Of a stretch of 32,602 nucleotides of DNA, positions 9,308-17,653 are shown one piece after another. The translations under genes and the position numbers were made by a program. This DNA comes from Deltaproteobacteria bacterium (GTDB taxonomy: Bacteria; Myxococcota; Myxococcia; Myxococcales; JAHFDP01). Position 1 is the first letter of the stretch. The number at the start of each line of letters is the position of its first letter. Below the pieces are notes generated by a model, which was not told the origin of the DNA, ran no database searches, and worked only from the letters and a program-made list of their open reading frames with translations. The stretch is taken from positions 1 to 32,602 of the forward strand of contig JAHFDP010000050.1 in assembly GCA_023248955.1 (NCBI GenBank), read 5' to 3'.

Positions 9308-10354
9308 TCACGCTAAGACACGCTGGGAAACGAGCGTCCACCCGATGAGTTTATAGAGCAGTCGCGCGCCGACGTTGGCGTCCCATTCGTCACCATCAGG
9401 ACCGGGCGCGACTTCGGTAAGATCGAATCCGACGATGCGCCGCCCTGATTGCGCGCAGACGCGAATTACGGCGCACGCTTCCGCGAAGGAGAGTCCACTC
9501 GGCACCGGTGTTCCAGTGTGCGGACACAACGCGGGATCGAGTCCGTCGATGTCGAAGGAGATCCAAACTTTCTTCGGAAGCGCGGCCACGATGCGCGCCG
9601 CAACTTCCGAGAACCGAACGCCGTCGAATTTCGCGCGCTGCAAATCCGCGTCGAAATGGGTGACGATGCGCCCGGCGGACTGAGCGATGCGCGCGTGCTC
9701 TTCTTCGCAACAATCGCGAATGCCGACCTGTACCAGCTTGCCGAGTGCGGGGAGCCGCGACATCGCGTTGTCCATGATCGACGCGTGCGAAAAGGTGAAG
9801 CCTTCGTAGGCACAGCGCAAATCGGCGTGGGCGTCAAAATGAAGAATGCCGATTCCGGGATGCGCTTCCACCGCAGCTTGGAATGCGCCGAACGAAACCG
9901 CGTGATCGCCGCCAACGATTCCAGGAATTTTTTGGGCGGCAAGAATCCCTGCCGTTTGTTCGTGCACCCAACCATTCAGACGTGCCGACCATTCGTTCAC
10001 GGCAGCCGCCGCGCTGACGAGGTTGGCATCACTCGCGCCTTCCGAAACAACGCCGCCCGCTTCGATCACGGGTCGCGCCGCCGCGCGTGCTTGCCGATTC
10101 CAAGTCTGCACGTTGGCCGGATCCGCAAGCATGGCGATTCCAGACTCGTAGGGGCGGCCAGTCTCCACGTCGAACAGATCGACCTGGCGCGAGGCCGCGC
10201 GAATCGCTTCGGGACCGCCTGCGGTACCACCGCCATAGGAAGTCGTGGCCTCAAACGGAACGGGAACCAGGATGACGCGCGCTTCCTCTGATGTGTGCGG
10301 AAGACCGAAGACGCCGCTCGTTGCCGCCGCTGCTGCATTGGGATCGAAGGACAT
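9308..10354 (-). CDS. Agmatinase/arginase-family ureohydrolase
   Basis: A 348-aa binuclear-manganese enzyme. Its metal ligands are visible in GGDH (148-151), FDAHADLR (173-180) and SFDIDGLDP (266-274). The family cleaves guanidino compounds (agmatine, arginine, formiminoglutamate and others), releasing urea or a related product. Residues about 60-140 form a longer insertion than in E. coli SpeB, as in the long agmatinase-like group, so the exact substrate is uncertain. The start is ATG 10354. The stop of the ABC-F gene is 17 bp upstream and a small membrane protein follows after 4 bp, so the three form a likely operon. With the gamma-glutamyl-type hydrolase at 762-1484 it could hint at polyamine metabolism, but the two genes are far apart. 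Confidence 0.85.
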   Translation of the reverse strand: MSFDPNAAAAATSGVFGLPHTSEEARVILVPVPFEATTSYGGGTAGGPEAIRAASRQVDLFDVETGRPYESGIAMLADPANVQTWNRQARAAARPVIEAGGVVSEGASDANLVSAAAAVNEWSARLNGWVHEQTAGILAAQKIPGIVGGDHAVSFGAFQAAVEAHPGIGILHFDAHADLRCAYEGFTFSHASIMDNAMSRLPALGKLVQVGIRDCCEEEHARIAQSAGRIVTHFDADLQRAKFDGVRFSEVAARIVAALPKKVWISFDIDGLDPALCPHTGTPVPSGLSFAEACAVIRVCAQSGRRIVGFDLTEVAPGPDGDEWDANVGARLLYKLIGWTLVSQRVLA

Positions 10355-10371
10355 CAGACGCCTGTATCAGG

Positions 10372-12309
10372 TCACCCTTCGGCGACCAACTCCTGTTGCT
10401 CCGCCCAGCGTTCGTACAAAACGGCCAGCTCGTCTTTCGACGCCTGATAGGCCGACATCACAGGTCGCGCGCGCGCGAAATCGGAAAAAAAAGCGCCATC
10501 GGCGAGCAGCGCTTCACGTTCCTTCTGCTCCGATTCCAACGCGGCGATCCGCGATTCGATCCGCGCGATCTCCTCTCGAATGGGACGCTCGCGGACGGAT
10601 TTTTCCTGACGCGCTTGCGCTTCGAGGCGCCGCTGCTCTTTGCGTCCGCTGGTACGATCGCTCGAAGCGTGCAACGCGTCCGTCTCCGCGGCGGCGGTGG
10701 CTAGCAACTTTTGATGGTGCAGAAAATCGTCGAGGTTGCCGGGATGATCTTCGACGCGCCCGCTGGCCACGTTCCAGACGCGCGTGGCGAGCTGGTTCAC
10801 GAACCTTTTGTTGTGCGACACGAAGAGCAGCGTCCCCGCAAATCCGCGCAGCGCCTCGATCAGCGCTTCGCTGGAATCGAGATCGAGATGGTTGGTCGGT
10901 TCGTCGAGAAGCAAAAGATTCGCCGGCACCACCAGCAACTTCGCCAACGCCACGCGCGCCCGCTCGCCACCGGAAAGCACGCCGATGCGTTTTTCAACAT
11001 CGTCGCCCGGAAAGAGAAACGCGCCGAGCACGCCACGCACGTAGCTCTGCGGTTTGTCGGGAACCAGCGCGGCGATCTCCTCGAGCACCGTGCTCCCCAC
11101 CGTTAACTGATCCGCGTGCGACTGCGCGTAGTAACCGAGCGCCACGTTGTGCCCGAGGTGCACCGCGCCCGCGTCTTGTTCCAAAGTGCCAGCGATCAAT
11201 TTCAGCAAGGTCGACTTTCCCGCGCCGTTGGCCCCGATGACCGCCACACGTTCTCCGCGCAGCACTTGCGCCGAGAGATCGCGGTAGATCATTTTCTCGC
11301 CGAAGGACTTGCCGAGCGATTCGATCCGCACCACTTCGCGACCACTGCGCGCCGCTTCAGGAAAGGAAAACCGCAGCGTGGCGCGCGACTCGCGAACTTC
11401 GATGATCTCTTCTTTTTCGAGCTGCTTGATCCGGCTCTGTGCCTGCCGCGCCTTGGTGGCCTTGGCGCGAAAGCGATCGATGAACGCTTGCGTCTCGGCG
11501 CGTTTGGCCGCCTGCCGCTCAGCGCGCGCGGCGAGCTGCTCTTCCTCTTCCACGCGAAGCGAGCGGTAACGTTCATAGTCACCGCTGTAGCTGCGCAGGC
11601 CTTCCATCTCAAACGAGACCACGCGATCGATCTGCCGATTCAAAAACTGGCGATCGTGCGAGACGAGCATGAGCGCTTTTTTCGAGGTGCGCAGAAAATC
11701 GTCGAACCACTCTTGCGTCGGAATGTCGAGATGGTTGGTCGGCTCGTCGAGCAGGAGGAGCTCGGGATCTTGGAGCAGAAGCCCCGCCAACGCCGCGCGC
11801 ATCTTCCAGCCGCCAGAAAATTCTTCGGCGTTGCGCGCGAGATCCGCCGTCGTAAATCCGAGCCCGCCGAGAATGCGCTCGGCGCGATGGCGACCGTAGT
11901 GCTCTTCGAAATGATCGAGCTCTTCATGCAAGTCGGACAGTTCCTGCGCTAGCTCCAACGCTTCTGCCTCGACTGGCGCTCCAGCCAGCGCTTCCTCGAG
12001 CAAGCTGAGCCGCGCTTCGAGATCGGCGCGTCCCGGAACAACCGAAAGCACCGACTCCACCAGCGTTCCTTCCGGCAACGTAGAGAGATCTTGCGGCAAG
12101 TAGCCCGCCACCGCGCGGCGCATGAGCTGGATCGATCCAGAATCGGGCGCCAGCCGGCCGGACAAAACTTTAAGCAGCGTCGACTTCCCCGTTCCGTTCG
12201 CGCCGACGAGCCCAATGCGATCGCGCGGCCCGATGGTGAACGACGCCTCGTCGAAAATCACCTTCGGCCCGAAGGAGAGCGACAGTGCTTTAACGATGCA
12301 GAGGGACAC
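10372..12309 (-). CDS. ABC-F family ATPase (translation or ribosome-associated)
   Basis: 645 aa with two ABC domains and no membrane segment, the plan of ABC-F proteins that act on ribosomes. Domain 1 has Walker A GANGTGKST (36-44), signature FSGGWKMR and LLLLDEPTNHLD. The charged interdomain linker follows (arm region EEEQLAARAERQAAKRAE). Domain 2 has GANGAGKST, LSGGERARVALAKLL and a second LLLLDEPTNHLD. The C-terminal 90 residues form a charged coiled coil, as in Uup or YheS types. GTG 12309 is chosen because it places IVKALSLSFG at the conserved N terminus; a TTG at 12324 is possible. It is the first gene of a run with the agmatinase-family gene. Its upstream region is taken up by tandem palindromic repeats. 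Confidence 0.92.
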   Translation of the reverse strand: MSLCIVKALSLSFGPKVIFDEASFTIGPRDRIGLVGANGTGKSTLLKVLSGRLAPDSGSIQLMRRAVAGYLPQDLSTLPEGTLVESVLSVVPGRADLEARLSLLEEALAGAPVEAEALELAQELSDLHEELDHFEEHYGRHRAERILGGLGFTTADLARNAEEFSGGWKMRAALAGLLLQDPELLLLDEPTNHLDIPTQEWFDDFLRTSKKALMLVSHDRQFLNRQIDRVVSFEMEGLRSYSGDYERYRSLRVEEEEQLAARAERQAAKRAETQAFIDRFRAKATKARQAQSRIKQLEKEEIIEVRESRATLRFSFPEAARSGREVVRIESLGKSFGEKMIYRDLSAQVLRGERVAVIGANGAGKSTLLKLIAGTLEQDAGAVHLGHNVALGYYAQSHADQLTVGSTVLEEIAALVPDKPQSYVRGVLGAFLFPGDDVEKRIGVLSGGERARVALAKLLVVPANLLLLDEPTNHLDLDSSEALIEALRGFAGTLLFVSHNKRFVNQLATRVWNVASGRVEDHPGNLDDFLHHQKLLATAAAETDALHASSDRTSGRKEQRRLEAQARQEKSVRERPIREEIARIESRIAALESEQKEREALLADGAFFSDFARARPVMSAYQASKDELAVLYERWAEQQELVAEG

Positions 12310-12330
12310 GTCCCACAATACCAATTAGAT

Positions 12331-12480
12331 TCGGGGCAGACGCGAAGGTCGGCTTTGCCGACGAGCGCCTTGGGGGGAGAGCCCCAGCGCCTCCTGTCTA
12401 GCGGTAGAGTCGGGGCAGGCGCGAAGGTCGGCTTTGCCGACGAGCGCCTTGGGGCAGAGCCCCAGTGCCCCTCTGTCTAG
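12331..12480. repeat. Two tandem 71-bp palindromic repeat units
   Basis: Unit 1 is 12331-12401 and unit 2 is 12410-12480, with a period of 79 and an 8-bp spacer. Both start TCGGGGCAG and end CTGTCTAG and differ by a few bases. Each carries a perfect hairpin GTCGGC-TTT-GCCGAC (12348-12362 and 12427-12441) and a GC clamp (GGGGC-AGA-GCCCC in unit 2). It looks like a REP/MITE-type dispersed element duplicated in place. It fills most of the 192-bp gap between the divergent ABC-F and Nit1-type genes. Confidence 0.85.
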
Positions 12481-12501
12481 GGGGGCGGAGGGGGGTACCT
12501 A

Positions 12502-13302
12502 GTGAAAGCAGCCGTGTGCCAGATGAACAGCGGCGTCGATCGTGCGGCGAATTTGCGCACAGCGCTAGCGCTGCTCGACGAAGCAACCGAACGCGGCGCA
12601 CACTTCGCCGCACTTCCCGAGACCTGGGAATACTTTGGTGACGCGAAGGAAAAAGTTTCGGGCGCCGAGCCGCTTGGCGGTCCGACGCTGTCCGCGCTTC
12701 GCGCCAAAGCAAGAGCGCGCGCGCTGACGGTGCTCGCGGGCTCCGTCGCCGAGCCCGCATCGAACGGGAAGATATTCAATACCTCTGTTCTCATCGGACC
12801 AGATGGAAACGATCTCGCCGTCTATCGCAAACGCCATCTCTTCGACGTCGACGTTCCCGACGGCGCACGCTACCGCGAATCGGAAAACGTTCTCGCGGGA
12901 AATGATCTGGCGCTCGCCGACACCACGCTTGGGCGCATCGGACTTTCGATCTGCTACGACCTGCGCTTTCCCGAGCATTACCGTGCGCTCAGCGAACGCG
13001 GCGCCGAAATTCTCTGCGTCCCGAGTGCCTTCACCGAAATGACTGGCCGCGCGCATTGGGAACTTTTGCTTCGCGCGCGCGCGATCGAAAATCTCTCCTT
13101 CGTGCTCGCGCCCGCGCAAGTCGGCCGCCACTCGGAGAAGCGCGTCACGTGGGGACACGCCATGATCGTTTCACCGTGGGGCGAAGTGCTCGCCGAGCGA
13201 CCAAACGATGTCGGTGTCGCTGTTGCGGAGATCGATCTTGGAAAACTACGCGAACGGCGGCGCCAGCTCCCCGCGCTTAGCCACCGGCGTCCGCTTTCGT
13301 AG
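12502..13302 (+). CDS. Carbon-nitrogen hydrolase, Nit1/deaminated-glutathione amidase type
   Basis: 266 aa, nitrilase superfamily. The catalytic triad is visible as Glu40 (LPETWEYFG), Lys110 (YRKRHLFDVDVPDG) and Cys151 (ICYDLRFPE). The combination YRKxHLFDVD plus CYDLRFPE is typical of the Nit1 branch, whose known members hydrolyse deaminated glutathione as metabolite repair. The start is GTG 12502 with a purine-rich ribosome site (GGAGGGGGG) a few bases upstream. The tail overlaps the convergent small membrane-protein gene by 26 bp. The amidase call is firm; the exact substrate is inferred from the family branch. Confidence 0.9.
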   Translation: MKAAVCQMNSGVDRAANLRTALALLDEATERGAHFAALPETWEYFGDAKEKVSGAEPLGGPTLSALRAKARARALTVLAGSVAEPASNGKIFNTSVLIGPDGNDLAVYRKRHLFDVDVPDGARYRESENVLAGNDLALADTTLGRIGLSICYDLRFPEHYRALSERGAEILCVPSAFTEMTGRAHWELLLRARAIENLSFVLAPAQVGRHSEKRVTWGHAMIVSPWGEVLAERPNDVGVAVAEIDLGKLRERRRQLPALSHRRPLS

Positions 13303-13558
13303 TCACCGGCGGCCGCCGCGGGCGGTGTTTTTTCGTACCGCCGTTCATGTGCTCTGGAGCATGCACCGGCGCGCCGACGGCCTCGCGGAAAATTTTTCGG
13401 AGGAGCGCGCGTCCCTGCGGAACGGCCATGATCACGCCAGTGCCGACCACAAGCAGCGCGGCACAAACACACACGATGAGAAACGCGCGACTCGTTTCGA
13501 TCTCCCGATCAATCCGCGTAGCGTTTGCGCAACAGGAACAGAAGCGCGTCTTTCGCAC
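13277..13558 (-). CDS. Small membrane protein downstream of prkA, start uncertain
   Basis: The GTG at 13558 gives 93 aa. A single membrane helix, FLIVCVCAALLVVGTGVIMAV, is followed by a basic C-terminal tail. With that start the gene overlaps the end of prkA by 50 bp. The first 14 residues (CSCC and so on) merely reread prkA, so the true start may be later. An unusual ATT at 13513 shares one base with the prkA TGA, and no ATG, GTG or TTG lies nearby in frame. It is likely cotranscribed with prkA. The 3' end runs 26 bp into the convergent Nit1-type gene. Function unknown. Confidence 0.5.
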   Translation of the reverse strand: MRKTRFCSCCANATRIDREIETSRAFLIVCVCAALLVVGTGVIMAVPQGRALLRKIFREAVGAPVHAPEHMNGGTKKHRPRRPPVTTKADAGG

Positions 13559-15752
13559 AGTGCTCGCAATAGCCGTACTTGCTCGTCATGGCCGCCAGCG
13601 TGCTCTCCACCTGCGCGGCGTCCTTAGGCGAAAGTTGCGCGCGCTCGTCACCGAGATACTTGAGCACGTTCTCGCGATTGCGGTGGAGCGTCTTCTTGTG
13701 CTCCTCGAAATAGTGATCACGCAGCTTGCGGAAGAGATCCGGAAAAATGCGCGCGTAATCGATTTCGCCCTCGGGATGATCGAGCCGGTGCGCGCCCACC
13801 GTCGAGATCAGCGAGCGGCGAAATTCCCGGCGATCGTTCGGCCCCGGCATCAAGACCCGCTCCAACTCCACCATGAGATCTTCGTCCGGTCGGTCGTAAT
13901 CCTGCGTCACCCGGTTGTAGAGCTTCTCGCCCTTCACCCAGTGCGAGGCGTTGAGGATGTAGCGCTCGAAAATTTCGCGGTACTGCTTTTCGGTGATGAG
14001 CCCCATCGATTCGCGAATCTCTTCGTCGAGCTTGTCGAGGTATTTCCCCTCGACGATGCGCACGAACTCGTCGTTCTGGTGGTAGCCGTCGAGCTCTTCT
14101 TGTTGCAGAAATTCGTAGACGCTCTTGTCCTTCACCAGCGTTCCGAGCTCCTCCAAAACCGCCAGCGGAGTGAGGCAAGCGTGATCAGCATTCTGCGCGG
14201 CATAGTAAATCGCGCTCTTGATTTCACGCGCGCTCGCACCGAGTCGCCCCTCGTAATTCGGATACGTGTCCGACTCGTTGAAGAGATCGGGCAGGTGTTT
14301 CTTCAGCTCCTTGGCCTGCGCACCAGCCAGGCGATCGGGCGCTTCGCCGGTGTCGTAGAGCCCAAGTTTTTCGAACGGTGTGAGCCCGTCCACCAACTCG
14401 CGCAGCTCGCCTTTGTAACGCTCCGGCAACGGCTTCTTCAGACGCGTCAGCACCGCCCACATCGCCGCCACCGACGTGGCATACGGCGCGATGTGTTTGC
14501 CGATCGAAGCGCGCGTCACCTGCGCGTCGTAAATGCGCTTCTCCACTGAGTATCGACGTAGATAGGGCACGCGCACCAACTCAATGCGGCCCTTGAACGA
14601 GGCGAAATCTGGCAGCTCCTTGAACGCCTGCAAATGCTTTTCGTTGCTGGTGGCAATGAGCACGGCGTCGAGATGGAGCAACGTTGGCCCCACCATGGCG
14701 CGCCCCGACTCGCTCGTGGAGAGAAGATACTTGAACGCTTCCAGCGGACGCTTGAGCAGATCGCTGTACTCGATGAGCCCGCGATTTCCATTCGGCAACG
14801 GACCAACCGGCTCGAACAGCGTCAGGTTCTGCAACGCAGCGGGCAACGACGCATGCGATCGATCCGCGGTGACCTGCCGCAGCTCCGCATCGACAGCCAG
14901 CTGCGGCTCGATGGAAACCGCGGCCTGCTGGTAGCGACTCGACGCATAAAAGCGCTCGACCTGCACGTGGCGCAACAGCTTCACGTAGTCGCCGTTGCAG
15001 CTCGCAAGGAGCGCGCCGTAAATCGCGCGGCACTTTTGGCACAGCTCGCCGTAGAGCAGATAATCCGACAAAATAAATCCACCGTCGCCGCCGCGCTGCG
15101 CCGGATCGCAATGTTTCTCGAGGAGCTCGCGCCGTTCCGCGACGGGAATCAGAAACAGCGGATGATCTTTGAGCTCGCAAACCAGGCGCGCATCGATCTG
15201 CGTTCCATCGAGATGCGCATAACTCTCCATCGGCTCGGCGCCCTCTTTGCCGGTGAAGCCGAGCGAGCTTTTGGCGATTTTCTCCGAGGGGAAAAGCCAA
15301 TTGAAGCGATAAAGCGCGCCGTCCGCGGCACGCGAATAGTCTTCGAGCGCGCGCGCGATGCCCGCGATGAGCGACGTCTTCGCCGAACCGTTTGGACCGT
15401 GGAGCAGGACCAACTTATTGCTGCGCCCCGAGCGAACGAAGTTGCCGAGCAACCGATAGATGGCGTTTTGCGCGGTCTCCTGACCGAACACCGGACCTTC
15501 ACCGGAGGCCGAATCTTGCCCGCGATCGAAAATTCGAAACCGCCGCATCTTGCCTTGCGGCAGCTGCACTTCATCGGCGCCATACGCGTCGAAGCAGTCG
15601 CGCAGATACTGCGCTGCCGATCGCGCGAAGGCGCGCGGGTGCTCGAAAAAACCAGCCAGGTATTCATCGAACGAGAGGATGGTGCGGCCTTCGATGAAAC
15701 TTTTTTGAATGCCGCTGCCGATCGCCGTAAGCGCTGCTTTGGCCGTTTCCAT
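13509..15752 (-). CDS. prkA: PrkA-type AAA ATPase / serine protein kinase
   Basis: A 747-aa homologue of PrkA/YeaG, a stress-linked AAA protein reported to have Ser kinase or protease-like activity. Walker A is [11 protein letters not shown] (GPNGSAKT at 119-126). The characteristic segment around [15 protein letters not shown], the AAA core [17 protein letters not shown], and the C-terminal PrkA domain ([14 protein letters not shown]-like helices) follow. It is about 100 residues longer than E. coli YeaG (about 644). The C-terminal end has a CEHC pair, and another CQKC lies near the middle, so metal binding is conceivable. The start is ATG 15752 with GAGGAG 12 bases upstream. The usual partners yeaH (DUF444) and spoVR are absent here. 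Confidence 0.93.
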   Translation of the reverse strand: METAKAALTAIGSGIQKSFIEGRTILSFDEYLAGFFEHPRAFARSAAQYLRDCFDAYGADEVQLPQGKMRRFRIFDRGQDSASGEGPVFGQETAQNAIYRLLGNFVRSGRSNKLVLLHGPNGSAKTSLIAGIARALEDYSRAADGALYRFNWLFPSEKIAKSSLGFTGKEGAEPMESYAHLDGTQIDARLVCELKDHPLFLIPVAERRELLEKHCDPAQRGGDGGFILSDYLLYGELCQKCRAIYGALLASCNGDYVKLLRHVQVERFYASSRYQQAAVSIEPQLAVDAELRQVTADRSHASLPAALQNLTLFEPVGPLPNGNRGLIEYSDLLKRPLEAFKYLLSTSESGRAMVGPTLLHLDAVLIATSNEKHLQAFKELPDFASFKGRIELVRVPYLRRYSVEKRIYDAQVTRASIGKHIAPYATSVAAMWAVLTRLKKPLPERYKGELRELVDGLTPFEKLGLYDTGEAPDRLAGAQAKELKKHLPDLFNESDTYPNYEGRLGASAREIKSAIYYAAQNADHACLTPLAVLEELGTLVKDKSVYEFLQQEELDGYHQNDEFVRIVEGKYLDKLDEEIRESMGLITEKQYREIFERYILNASHWVKGEKLYNRVTQDYDRPDEDLMVELERVLMPGPNDRREFRRSLISTVGAHRLDHPEGEIDYARIFPDLFRKLRDHYFEEHKKTLHRNRENVLKYLGDERAQLSPKDAAQVESTLAAMTSKYGYCEHCAKDALLFLLRKRYAD

Positions 15753-15772
15753 GGTCTAATTGTACTCCTCAA

Positions 15773-16254
15773 GTGCCGGACACGCCCATCATCGAAATCG
15801 ATCTCGGAACCACGAATTCCTGCGCCGCTGTGGTGGAAGGTGGCGCGGTGAAGCTCATCCCTTACAAAGGCGGCGACTTCACCATTCCCTCGATTTTCGC
15901 CATCGATGAAAGGCCGCGAGCTCGTGGGGCAAGAGGCGAAGCGGCAGTGGCAGCTCAATCCCACCAACACCACTTATGGCGCCAAGCGTCTGATTGGCCG
16001 CTCAGCGAAGAGTGACGTCGTCGCGGCGATGCGCAGACTCGTGAGCTATCCGATCGCCGCGGTCAAGGGAGCATGGAAAAGTCGCCAAGAACGAGTTGCT
16101 CGGCGACTTTCTTTTTTCGGGAATTCGTCCGGGGCCAGCGGGTAGCACGCAGATCGAGATTCTGTTCGACGTAAGCGTGGATGGGATGCTCACGTTATCG
16201 GCGCGCGACCTCGCCTCGGGCCAAGAGATGAAAACGACGGTGAAGGTGGATTAA
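15773..16254 (+). pseudogene. Broken hsp70 (DnaK-like) gene with frameshift and large internal deletion
   Basis: Three pieces of one Hsp70 are readable. Piece 1 (GTG 15773 to about 15912) reads IDLGTTNSC, the ATPase phosphate-1 loop, through [11 protein letters not shown]. Piece 2, one frame over (about 15907-16070), continues [18 protein letters not shown] and AKRLIGR. A one-base loss near 15910 joins the two. Piece 3, in the third frame (16081-16254), reads AKNELLGDFLFSGIRPGP and IEILFDVSVDGMLTLSARD, which is the substrate-binding beta domain, ending in TAA. Roughly 300 residues of the ATPase domain are missing between pieces 2 and 3, and no helical lid follows. This is a decayed paralogue. 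It lies only 20 bp from the divergent prkA start. Confidence 0.85.
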
Positions 16255-16261
16255 ATCAATT

Positions 16262-17527
16262 TTACTCGTCGCGAAACTTCACCAACGCCGGCATCACCAC
16301 CGCCGCGACAAGCGCCGCGACAACACACGCCACGCCTCCAGACGCCACGCTGATGCGCGGTCCAAACGCCTGCGCCACAAGGCCCGCCTCGGCTTCGCCC
16401 ATCTGCGGACCGCCGATGAAAAAGATCATGTTGATGGAAACCATCCGGCCGCGCAGCGCGTCCGGCGTGAGCTTGTTGCGCACGGTCTGGCGCACCACCA
16501 TCGACACGGTATCGGCCGCGCCAGCGATCGCGAGCAACAGAAGCGCCAACGGAAACGATCGGCTCATACCGAAGAATGTCGTGGCCAGGCCGTAAACGAC
16601 AATGCTTCCGAGAACCGTGGCGCCCGCACGACGAACGGGCTGCCTCGCGGCCATCATGGCAGCGGCGATGGCGGCGCCGGCGCTCGGTGCGGCAACAAGA
16701 AGTCCGTAACCGCGCGCGCCCGTACCGAGCAGATCGCTGGCGAAGATAGGAAGCAGCAAAAGCGAGCCCGCGAAAAATGTGGCGATGGCGTCCATCCACA
16801 TCATCGACCAGAGCACCGGCTGCCGGCGCACGAAGGAGATCCCTTCGCGAACCGCGGGGAGGAGCCGGGCGGCTTTGCCGACCGGAGGAAGGGATGCGTG
16901 CCCCCTCTCTGTATTCCAACTCGGTGGCGGTGACGGTGGAAGCGGTCGCGGTGTGTAGAGGAGAAGCGCAGCGATCGGCAGTGCAAAACTCACGGCGTTG
17001 AGCACGTAGCAAATCGCCGCACCGTGCGGCGTCGAGGAAGCAAGGAGAAGTCCTGCCACCGCGGGACCGAACACCGACGCGAGTTGGAATGCGATGGCGT
17101 TGAGGCTCATGGCGTTGCCCAGCGATTCGACGGGCACGAGTCCGGCAACCAGCGCTTGCCGCGCAGGATCGTCGAATGCCGAAGCCGCGCCGCCGAGCGC
17201 AACGAGCACGTAGATCGACGGCGCGGAGATCTGGCCAAGCATCGTCAACGCGGCGAGTGCCGCGGAGATGAGCAGCATGACGGACTGCGTGGCGATGAGC
17301 AGCCGCCGTCGGTCCACCGCATCGGCCACCACGCCCGCGAACAGCGCGCAGAGCACGAGCGGCACCGTGCGGACGAGACCCAGGCCGCCGAGCAATAATG
17401 GACTTTTTGTCAACTCGTAAAGTTGCCACGCCAACGCGGCGGACTGCACCTGCGTGCCCAGCTGGGAGAGGCCAAGCGCGAGCCAGAGTCGCGTGAAGTC
17501 GCGATGACGAAGCGCGGGAAAGGGCAC
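16262..17527 (-). CDS. MFS transporter, EntS-like exporter family
   Basis: 421 aa with about 12 hydrophobic helices and the MFS loop motif between helices 2 and 3 (GVVADAVDRRRLL, matching GxxaDrxxRR). The N terminus RHRDFTRLWLALGLSQLGTQ and the sequence GLVPVESLGNAMSLNAIAFQLASVFGPAVAG are typical of the MFS-3/EntS group of drug or siderophore exporters. A Pro/Ser-rich cytoplasmic loop joins the two halves (about 195-215). GTG 17527 is preceded by AAGGA. A competing frame on the same strand lacks membrane character and is a shadow. The substrate is unknown; no siderophore genes adjoin. Confidence 0.88.
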   Translation of the reverse strand: MPFPALRHRDFTRLWLALGLSQLGTQVQSAALAWQLYELTKSPLLLGGLGLVRTVPLVLCALFAGVVADAVDRRRLLIATQSVMLLISAALAALTMLGQISAPSIYVLVALGGAASAFDDPARQALVAGLVPVESLGNAMSLNAIAFQLASVFGPAVAGLLLASSTPHGAAICYVLNAVSFALPIAALLLYTPRPLPPSPPPSWNTERGHASLPPVGKAARLLPAVREGISFVRRQPVLWSMMWMDAIATFFAGSLLLLPIFASDLLGTGARGYGLLVAAPSAGAAIAAAMMAARQPVRRAGATVLGSIVVYGLATTFFGMSRSFPLALLLLAIAGAADTVSMVVRQTVRNKLTPDALRGRMVSINMIFFIGGPQMGEAEAGLVAQAFGPRISVASGGVACVVAALVAAVVMPALVKFRDE

Positions 17528-17549
17528 CTGGGAATCCTTTGAAAGCGAT

Positions 17550-17636
17550 TGTCATGGCCGGCCGCAGAGCCGGCCATCCACGGGAAGCGAACTGGCAACC
17601 ACCATGTGGATGGCCGGGTCAAGCCCGGCCATGACA
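17550..17636. repeat. 87-bp mosaic palindromic repeat (ATGGCCGG type)
   Basis: Hairpin A is ATGGCCGGC / GCCGGCCAT (17554-17577) and hairpin B is ATGGCCGGG / CCCGGCCAT (17610-17632). The element is bounded by the inverted termini TGTCATGGCCGG (17550-17561) and CCGGCCATGACA (17625-17636). Elements of this style are dispersed in many GC-rich proteobacterial genomes. It sits between fadJ and the MFS gene, downstream of fadJ, and may act as a transcript-end structure. Confidence 0.8.
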
Positions 17637-17653
17637 AAAGATCAAGACGCGAA

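Noticed and set aside
12331-12480. CRISPR-like array
   Set aside because: Only two units with an 8-bp spacer, and strong internal palindromes; no cas genes. It fits a REP/MITE-type repeat.
13347-15851. Two long plus-strand frames across prkA (13347-14549 and 14634-15851)
   Set aside because: Both are antisense to the well-conserved PrkA frame and show no recognisable domain.
16251-17555. A 434-codon minus-strand frame overlapping the MFS gene
   Set aside because: Arg-rich, with no membrane or domain character; the 16262-17527 frame shows the MFS helices and motifs.
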